Below, piece after piece: positions 58,303 to 64,000 of a DNA stretch of 64,000 nt (within the stretch, counting starts at the first letter, position 1; every line of letters starts with the position of its first letter). Source of the stretch: Rhodanobacteraceae bacterium. Lineage in GTDB: Bacteria > Pseudomonadota > Gammaproteobacteria > Xanthomonadales > Ahniellaceae. The stretch is from assembly GCA_016708465.1 (NCBI GenBank), contig JADJFT010000005.1, forward strand, positions 1-64,000, in the 5' to 3' direction. The notes under the pieces are model-generated. The model was not told where the DNA came from and did no database searches. It saw nothing but the letters and a program-made list of their open reading frames with translations. Position numbers and translations under genes: made by a program.

Positions 58303-59682
58303 TCAACGTGTCGCCATCACGCCCGGCAGCCAGGTCGCGAGTGCTGGCCACAGGCACAGAATCACCAGCATCAGTACTTGCAGCGCGATGAATGGCATGA
58401 CGCCGCGATAAATATCGACCGTGCGCAACGTTGGCGGCGCTACCCCGCGCAGATAGAACAGTGCGAAGCCGAATGGTGGCGTCAGGAAACTGGTCTGCAG
58501 ATTTACCGCGAACAAGACGCCCAGCCAGACTGGATCGATGCCGAGTGCGAGCAGTGTCGGTGCAGTGAGTGGCACGACAACGAAGATGATCTCGATGAAG
58601 TCGATCACGAAGCCGAGCAGGAACATCACCAGCGATACCGCCAACAGTGCGCCCCACTTGCCACCCGGCAGATCACTGAGCAGCGCATGCACGGCGTCGT
58701 CGCCGCCGAAGCCACGGAAGACCAGCGAAAATAGCGCGGCACCGATCAGAATCATGAACACCATGCTGCTGACCAATACCGTTTGCTGCATCACCTCGCG
58801 CAGGCGCGTCAGGTTCAGTTCGCGATTGAGCAGGCCAAACAGCATCGCGCCGACCGCGCCGACGGCAGCGGCTTCGGTCGGGGTCGCGAAACCGTAGAGG
58901 ATCGATCCGAGCACCGCCAAGATCAGGCCGAGCGGCGCGACCAGCGCCTTGATCAGATCGCTGGGGCCGATCGCGCTGCGCTCCGCTGCGGGAATCGCGG
59001 GTGCGCGTTCTGGATGGCGCCAAGCAGTCCACAGGATGTAGACCAGATACAGCGCCACCAGCACCATTCCGGGAATCAGCGCGCCGGAAAATAGATCGCC
59101 GACAGCCACCGTTTTCGGGGCGTAGATGCCTTGCTTCAACTGCGCCTGCTGATAGGCGTTCGAAAGCACATCGCCGAGCAATACCAAAATCACCGAGGGC
59201 GGAATGATTTGGCCAAGCGTGCCGGCGGCGCAGATCGTGCCGCTGGCCAGACGCGCGTCATAGCCATAGCGGAGCATCGTCGGCAACGCCAGCAGGCCCA
59301 TGGTGGTGACAGTGGCGCCGACGATGCCGGTCGAGGCCGCGAGCACCGCGCCGACCAGCATCACCGAGATTGCCAGACCGCCACGCAGGCCACCAAATAG
59401 CGCACCCATGGTCAGAAGCAGCCGCTCGGCGATGCGCGCGCGTTCCAGCATCACGCCCATGAACACGAACAGCGGCACCGCTACCAAGGTGTCATTGCTC
59501 ATGGTGCCGAATACGCGATTCGGCAGCGCTTCGAGGAACGCCGGGTCGAAGGCACCAAGCGCGCTGCCGATGGCGGCGAAGATCAGACCGACGCCGGCTA
59601 AGGTGAAGGCTACCGGATAGCCGAGCGTGAGTGCCGTGCACAGGCCGAGGAACATCAGGACTGCCCACACGCCACCGCTCAC
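58303..59682 (-). CDS. dctM: TRAP transporter large permease (DctM)
   Basis: 459 residues with about twelve membrane helices. Family landmarks are GYPVAFTLAGVGLIFAAIGS, VPLFVFMGVMLERARIAERL, GAVLAASTGIVGATVTTMGL, GTICAAGTLGQIIPPSVILV, FATPTEAAAVGAVGAMLFGL and LQTSFLTPPFGFALFYLRGV. It is the Na+-coupled transport subunit. Its start overlaps the dctQ stop by four bases, so the two membrane subunits are co-translated. The likely binding protein is the DctP at 53281. Confidence 0.92.
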   Translation of the reverse strand: MSGGVWAVLMFLGLCTALTLGYPVAFTLAGVGLIFAAIGSALGAFDPAFLEALPNRVFGTMSNDTLVAVPLFVFMGVMLERARIAERLLLTMGALFGGLRGGLAISVMLVGAVLAASTGIVGATVTTMGLLALPTMLRYGYDARLASGTICAAGTLGQIIPPSVILVLLGDVLSNAYQQAQLKQGIYAPKTVAVGDLFSGALIPGMVLVALYLVYILWTAWRHPERAPAIPAAERSAIGPSDLIKALVAPLGLILAVLGSILYGFATPTEAAAVGAVGAMLFGLLNRELNLTRLREVMQQTVLVSSMVFMILIGAALFSLVFRGFGGDDAVHALLSDLPGGKWGALLAVSLVMFLLGFVIDFIEIIFVVVPLTAPTLLALGIDPVWLGVLFAVNLQTSFLTPPFGFALFYLRGVAPPTLRTVDIYRGVMPFIALQVLMLVILCLWPALATWLPGVMATR

Positions 59683-60221
59683 AGGCGTGCCTCGTCATGC
59701 ATCACGACAACGGTGACCGGCGAGCGCCAGCGCGCCCACGCGTCGATCGCATTGGCGATGCCCTGCAAGCCAAGCAATACTGCCGCGACCGGTATCAGGG
59801 TCTTGAGCAAATAGACGCCGGGCAGCCCACCCGGCTCGCGCGAACTTTCATGCAACGACCAGGCCATGCCGACATAGTCAAGGCTGACCCAGAACAGAAA
59901 TACACAGAACGGCAGCAGCAACACCACGCTGCCGATCAAGTCGGCCGCCGCACGTGCTCGGGGCGACAGGCGCTGGTAGACGAGATCGACGCGTACATGG
60001 GCATCGCGCTTCAATGTGAACGCCGCACCGAGCAGGAACACCAGACTGTGCAGCCACAAGGCCGCCTCCTGCGCCGCGATCGATCCGGTCGCGAACAGAT
60101 AACGCGCGACGACCAGACCGAACACCAGCAGCACCAGCAACAGGGTGAGCCACGACAGCGCACGACCTAGCCATTCGTTCAGCGCGCCGATGTGCGCACT
60201 CAGCGAGTCCGCGACCGCCAT
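59679..60221 (-). CDS. dctQ: TRAP transporter small permease (DctQ)
   Basis: 180 residues and four membrane helices (ALSWLTLLLVLLVFGLVVAR, ALWLHSLVFLLGAAFTLKR, DLIGSVVLLLPFCVFLFWVS and LLKTLIPVAAVLLGLQGIAN). It carries the DctQ signatures QEAALWLHSLVFLLG, HVRVDLVYQRLSPR and SREPGGLPGVYLLKTLIP. Overlaps dctM by ATGA. It would form the membrane complex with DctM for uptake of an organic anion brought by DctP. Confidence 0.9.
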   Translation of the reverse strand: MAVADSLSAHIGALNEWLGRALSWLTLLLVLLVFGLVVARYLFATGSIAAQEAALWLHSLVFLLGAAFTLKRDAHVRVDLVYQRLSPRARAAADLIGSVVLLLPFCVFLFWVSLDYVGMAWSLHESSREPGGLPGVYLLKTLIPVAAVLLGLQGIANAIDAWARWRSPVTVVVMHDEARL

Positions 60222-60225
60222 CGAT

Positions 60226-60669
60226 TCAACTCACGTCAATCGAAAAATGGTGGCTGGTGATGGCCATGCGCTGGCCGAGGTAGAACGCATGTGCGGCGTG
60301 ACGATGCACGCCGGAATCGAGGTGCAGGACTTCACATTGCAGACGTTTGGCTTCGCGGTATAGCCATGCGAAAAACAGCTTGCCGTAGCCTCGGTCGCGC
60401 ACGTCATTCGCAGTGACGAGGTCGTCGATGTAGAAGGTACGGCCACAGACCAACATCGTCATGATGCGATAACCGGCGACGGCGCGCACTTGATCGCCAT
60501 CCCAGAGCAAGGCGATCTCGTAGCCTTCCTTGCGCTGTGCCGAGACAGCGGCGAGGAAGCCGTCGAGCGTGAGGTGCTTGCGCAGTTCCTGCATGACCGG
60601 GAACGCCGCCTTCAGTGCGGCGATGGAATTCGCGCGGCGAATCGTCACCGTGCTTTCGATCTTCGCCAT
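60226..60669 (-). CDS. GNAT family N-acetyltransferase
   Basis: Start at ATG 60669 (MAKIESTVTIRRANSIAALK) is taken because it follows the DUF2782 stop at 60671-60673; an ATG at 60684 is also possible and would overlap that gene. The protein has a full GNAT core: FYIDDLVTANDVRDRGYGKL (the acetyl-CoA loop RDRGYGK), FFAWLYREAKRLQCEVLHLD, and SGVHRHAAHAFYLGQRMAIT, where the conserved Tyr sits near FYLGQ. About 147 residues. Acceptor substrate not predictable. Confidence 0.82.
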   Translation of the reverse strand: MAKIESTVTIRRANSIAALKAAFPVMQELRKHLTLDGFLAAVSAQRKEGYEIALLWDGDQVRAVAGYRIMTMLVCGRTFYIDDLVTANDVRDRGYGKLFFAWLYREAKRLQCEVLHLDSGVHRHAAHAFYLGQRMAITSHHFSIDVS

Positions 60670-60670
60670 C

Positions 60671-61024
60671 TCAGTCCCACTCATACAACGTGTAATAGAC
60701 AGGGCGCACCGGACCGTCTTCGCCGTCGTACTCGAGGCGACCGTTACCGTCGGTATCGAGGTAGGTGTAAGCGATGCCGCGCTCTGGAACGACGCGGATC
60801 ATGTAGAGGCGATTACCTTGGCGGTATTCCTCGATCACAGCACCCTTGACGTTGCGGATCGACACGGTCGGCGGTGGCTCATCCGGCGGCTGCACCTTCT
60901 CCGGTAGCGGCGGATCCTTCGGTTTCGGCGCGTCTGCGACCTTGGTTGGTGCACCGTCGGTTTTTTCGGCAGCGACCAGTGGCAGCGAGATGATTAGGGC
61001 GAGTAGGAGCAGTGAGGTACGCAT
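60671..61024 (-). CDS. DUF2782 family exported protein
   Basis: 117 residues with a signal peptide (MRTSLLLLALIISLPLVAAE), a Lys/Pro-rich low-complexity linker (APKPKDPPLPEKVQPPDEPP) and the DUF2782 domain: VSIRNVKGAVIEEYRQGNRL, YMIRVVPERGIAYTYLDTDG and PVYYTLYEWD. The domain is small and beta-rich, and its role is unknown. It is common in Xanthomonadales and other gammaproteobacteria. It reads away from the hybrid kinase gene, whose stop is 28 bases upstream of its start. Confidence 0.87.
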   Translation of the reverse strand: MRTSLLLLALIISLPLVAAEKTDGAPTKVADAPKPKDPPLPEKVQPPDEPPPTVSIRNVKGAVIEEYRQGNRLYMIRVVPERGIAYTYLDTDGNGRLEYDGEDGPVRPVYYTLYEWD

Positions 61025-61052
61025 ACCGGCGAGTCTATCGCGCTCCTACAAT

Positions 61053-64000
61053 TCATGGCGCACCAGGTGTGGCCGCGGCGAGCAGGATGTCGAGGTCGTC
61101 CAGTCGATAGGCCGCCAGCAGGGCACGCAATTGAACGGCTAACTCCGCATGTTCGGCTTCGATCGCAGTGACGCCATTCATCGCGCTTTGAAGGTCGCCG
61201 GCTGCAAGCGCACGCCGCATCGATGCCAGCCAGCTTGCAGGAAGCTGTGACAGCCGTTCGCGGTCGGGTGCCGCCAACGCCGGTAGGTCGGCGGTGGCCG
61301 TATCGTCCAGGTCATAGACGTATTGCACACCGAGATAGTCAGCCATCTTCGCGAAGATCATGCCTTCGCGAAATGGTTTGGACAGGAAGTCGTCGCAGCC
61401 GCTGGCGAGGATCTCGGCGCGCTGGTGTTCGAGCGCGCTCGCCGAGAGCGCGAGGATCGCGACGCGTTCGCGACCAAGCCGTCGTTCCTCGTCACGGATT
61501 CGGCGTGCGACCTCGGTACCGTCCATGCCCGGCATGCGTTTGTCCAGCCAGATCAAGTGTGGTCGCCAGTCGCGCCAAGTCGTTAGCGCTTCCTCACCGT
61601 TGGTCGCTTGGCGCACGTCGTAGCCGACTGCTTGGAGCAGCCCAGATAGCAAGGTGCGATTGTCGTCGATGTCGTCGACGATCAGGATGCGGCGCGGTGT
61701 CTGTCCCGGTACCAGTGACCGTACCCGCCGTCGATCGCCACGCTCGCTGGCGACGACGCCTTCGCTGCTTTCTGCCAGCGCCACGCGGAGTATGAACGTC
61801 GCACCGCACCCCGGCACACTTCGCGCGACGATGTCGCCACCCATCAGCCGCGCCATGTCGCGCGACAGCGCCAAACCTAGCCCAGTGCCTTCCTTCGCGG
61901 CGCGACCGGCTTCGGTCTGCACGAATGGTGCGAACAACTGGCCGAGCTCATGCGCGGCGATACCGGGCCCGGTGTCCTCGACCTCGAATTCGGCGTGGCC
62001 GTCGTGCCAACGGACGCGCAAGGTGACACCGCCGTGCGCGGTGAATTTCACCGCGTTGCCGAGCAGGTTGAGCAGAATCTGGCTGAGCTTGCGCGCATCG
62101 CCGCTGACTGTTTTCGGCAGGGTCGCGACCTCGATGCGCAGCCATAGGTCGCGGGCGTCGGCACGCATCCGCATCAGCTCGCAGACGTTTTCGATCAGTG
62201 CGCGCAGGTCAAAGCGGGTGACGTCCAGCGCCAACACGCCGGCTTCGATACGCGATAGCGACAACACGTCATTGATCAGGTCGAGCAGATGTTCACCGCT
62301 GCGCAGGATGGTTGCGAGGTGGCGATGATCGTCCGCTGACCGTTGCGGTTGCCGGTCCATCAACTGAGCGAAGCCGAGTACGGCGTTCAACGGCGTGCGT
62401 AGCTCGTGACTCATGTTTGCGAGGAACACGGTTTTGGCGCGATTGGCGTCCTCGGCACGCGAGCGACTGAGGTCGGCGGCCTGCCGTGCTGCTTCTGCAC
62501 GAAGGCGGGCGGCATCCAACAGCAGATTTTTTTCACGCAGTTCGGCAGTGCGATCGGAGACCACCGCTTCAAGCGCCTGATTTTCGGCGCGTGCATGCGC
62601 CATCCGCCAACGCAGCAGGATATGGAACATCAGTACGCCAGCCAGCAAATAGCTCAGATACGCCCAGATCGTGCGATACCATGGCGGCAGGATGCGGAAG
62701 GCATAGTTCGTGGTGTCGCTGATCCGCCCTTCGCGGTCAAGCGAACGCAGGTGCAGCGTGTATGCGCGTTCATGAAGATTGGTGTATGCGCGAAAATTTT
62801 CGCTGCTCCAGTCCGACCAGGTACGGTCATTGCCGGCCAGCCAAGTCTGGTACTGCATGCTGTCGCCGCTGTCGTAGTGTGGCTTGGCAAACTCAAACCG
62901 TAGTGCGTTCGCGGCAAACGGCAGGTTCAGTTGCGGCATCGGGCCGGCGCCACCGAACAGCGTGGTGTCGAGGTCGCTGTCGGAGACCTTTCGCACCAGT
63001 GTCGAGGTTGTCGGTGCGGGTACGGTCGGTTTCGTCGAATCGAACCGGAACAGTCCGTCGGCGCCGCCAAACCAAATCACCCCGCCAACGTCTGCATAAA
63101 TGGTTTCGATCCAACTTTCGGCCATCGCCGATAGCGGTTGCGGTGACCACGTTGCGTCGCCATCCGTCAGCTGGGCGAGCCCCGCTTGTTTATGGCCGCT
63201 GTTTTCGTCCACCGTTTGCAGCCACAAGGCGGCGGCTGTCGTTCCAGCGGCGCGGTAGACCACCCAGCGTGGTGTGTCGCCGAAAAGCCGCGCGAAACGC
63301 GGGTCAGCTTCGAAGCGCTGTGTCCCCGAATTGAAGTGCATCAATCCGCGGTGGGTCGAGAACAACGCTTCGCCATCGACGCGTTGCACGTAGTTGTCGC
63401 GCAACTGCGGCAGTCCTGCCGTTTCGTCAAAGCGTTGCTGCTGCGCGACGATGACGTGACCGTCGGCATCGGTGGCGAAACCCAGTCGCACCACGCCGTC
63501 GTTCCAGGTTCCGATCCAGAGTCGACCGTCCGCTTCTTCGAACAACGAGGTGACGGTGAGGTTGACGCCGGCGATGCGACCTTCGTCGATCCAGTGTCCG
63601 TCGGCATGACGAAGGATCGCCAACCCGTCCCACAGTCCGACGTAGACGCGTCCCGGCACGACCGCCGAGGCGAGCAGGGCCATGGTCGTTCCCGTCACCC
63701 CCTGCTGCACCTGCACGGCGGTGTCGTCACCGACGAGATAGGTACCGTCATTGTTGCCCACGAGCAAATCATCACCGACGGTGAGGAAGGCATAGGTCTG
63801 CCCGTGCATGCCACCGACCGGCAGAAAGCGCGCCGGCTGTTCCGGCTGCAGCCGCGATACGCCCTGGGTGGTGCCGGCATAGAACTGTCCGCGATGTCGG
63901 TGCAAGGACAGCACGGCACCGGCGAGCCCGTTGCGTTCGTCGAAGCGTGTCAGCGGCACCTCGCTTTCGACACGGCTGAGACCTCGGTCGAGACTGAGCC
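61053..64000 (-). CDS. Hybrid sensor histidine kinase with Reg_prop beta-propeller sensor (partial at right edge)
   Basis: The frame remains open past 63959 to the window edge, so the N-terminus is missing. From the edge inward there are two-component-regulator propeller repeats (SRLQPEQPARFLPVGGM, DGRLWIGTWNDGVVRLGF), an YYY domain (RFEFAKPHYDSGDSMQYQTW) and one membrane helix (YLSYLLAGVLMFHILLRW). A coiled-coil follows, then the kinase core: LANMSHELRTPLNAVLGFAQ (phospho-His), ILLNLLGNAVKFTAHGG (N-box) and VEDTGPGIA, GTGLGLALSRD (G-boxes). A receiver (RILIVDDIDDNRTLLSGLLQ, WLDKRMPGMDGTEV) and an Hpt-like helical end complete it. The periplasmic propeller suggests carbohydrate or oligosaccharide sensing, as in Bacteroides hybrids. 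Confidence 0.88.
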   Translation of the reverse strand, partial: LSLDRGLSRVESEVPLTRFDERNGLAGAVLSLHRHRGQFYAGTTQGVSRLQPEQPARFLPVGGMHGQTYAFLTVGDDLLVGNNDGTYLVGDDTAVQVQQGVTGTTMALLASAVVPGRVYVGLWDGLAILRHADGHWIDEGRIAGVNLTVTSLFEEADGRLWIGTWNDGVVRLGFATDADGHVIVAQQQRFDETAGLPQLRDNYVQRVDGEALFSTHRGLMHFNSGTQRFEADPRFARLFGDTPRWVVYRAAGTTAAALWLQTVDENSGHKQAGLAQLTDGDATWSPQPLSAMAESWIETIYADVGGVIWFGGADGLFRFDSTKPTVPAPTTSTLVRKVSDSDLDTTLFGGAGPMPQLNLPFAANALRFEFAKPHYDSGDSMQYQTWLAGNDRTWSDWSSENFRAYTNLHERAYTLHLRSLDREGRISDTTNYAFRILPPWYRTIWAYLSYLLAGVLMFHILLRWRMAHARAENQALEAVVSDRTAELREKNLLLDAARLRAEAARQAADLSRSRAEDANRAKTVFLANMSHELRTPLNAVLGFAQLMDRQPQRSADDHRHLATILRSGEHLLDLINDVLSLSRIEAGVLALDVTRFDLRALIENVCELMRMRADARDLWLRIEVATLPKTVSGDARKLSQILLNLLGNAVKFTAHGGVTLRVRWHDGHAEFEVEDTGPGIAAHELGQLFAPFVQTEAGRAAKEGTGLGLALSRDMARLMGGDIVARSVPGCGATFILRVALAESSEGVVASERGDRRRVRSLVPGQTPRRILIVDDIDDNRTLLSGLLQAVGYDVRQATNGEEALTTWRDWRPHLIWLDKRMPGMDGTEVARRIRDEERRLGRERVAILALSASALEHQRAEILASGCDDFLSKPFREGMIFAKMADYLGVQYVYDLDDTATADLPALAAPDRERLSQLPASWLASMRRALAAGDLQSAMNGVTAIEAEHAELAVQLRALLAAYRLDDLDILLAAATPGAP

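Noticed and set aside
1..64000. Programmed ribosomal frameshifting as a general explanation of the broken genes
   Set aside because: The breaks have no common slippery heptamer or downstream structure, fall in unrelated genes, and need both +1 and -1 corrections.
1..64000. tRNA, rRNA or riboswitch genes
   Set aside because: I scanned by eye and saw no cloverleaf, rRNA core or riboswitch consensus; a covariance-model search would be decisive.

Overview
This is a 64 kb stretch of GC-rich chromosome from a gammaproteobacterium. The gene complement fits the Lysobacterales/Xanthomonadales best: a DUF2782 protein, a TPR-sulfotransferase, an M4 protease with PPC and P domains, a Pseudomonas-type HemB, and a perfect CRP/Clp-like site in front of a secreted protease. 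The taxonomic placement is inference. I saw no rRNA, tRNA, CRISPR array or transposase.

Layout. (1) 1-4.9 kb is accessory and looks degraded: a coiled-coil protein cut by the window edge, two frameshifted small membrane/cytoplasmic genes, a frameshifted secreted ELWxTDGT-repeat protein, and a tiny RCC1-like remnant. (2) 5.1-9.8 kb is one long secreted SBBP beta-propeller repeat gene, split by one stop codon. It ends in a C-terminal tail also carried by the RCC1 remnant. (3) 9.9-23.1 kb is mostly housekeeping: NtrB/NtrC, NatA/NatB-like ABC exporter, S33 hydrolase, ferredoxin-NADP reductase, YadG/YadH-like ABC exporter, DUF2167, TatD, a secreted protein, ExoIII and HemB. (4) 23.3-33.9 kb is a surface or secretion locus: a ~2570-residue Ig/cadherin/beta-helix adhesin, three tandem phage-tail-collar (MdpB-like) proteins, a small exported protein, a GNAT acetyltransferase and a DUF6916 protein. 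This is the best candidate for a poorly described system. (5) 34-50 kb holds a GST, a receiver-PAS-GGDEF-EAL protein, half of a peptide ABC importer, a short SPFH-like protein, an amidohydrolase, Rnk, DUF3014, a hydrolase, an enoyl-reductase-like protein, a YqhA protein, a LytS/LytTR pair and UvrD. (6) 50-64 kb holds a GYF-pilin hybrid, a Ser/Thr kinase, a TRAP transporter with its binding protein encoded apart, an M4 metalloprotease, a TPR-sulfotransferase, a GNAT protein, DUF2782 and a large hybrid sensor kinase running off the right edge.

A recurring feature is single-base frameshifts, about a dozen in 64 kb. Where they can be located they usually lie in runs of C, G or T, and they hit conserved genes such as uvrD. 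I read most of them as consensus (sequencing) errors rather than real gene death, and I give reconstructed gene limits. Two perfect regulator palindromes stand out: TTGAT-N4-ATCAA between hemB and the adhesin, and TGTGA-N6-TCACA upstream of the M4 protease.
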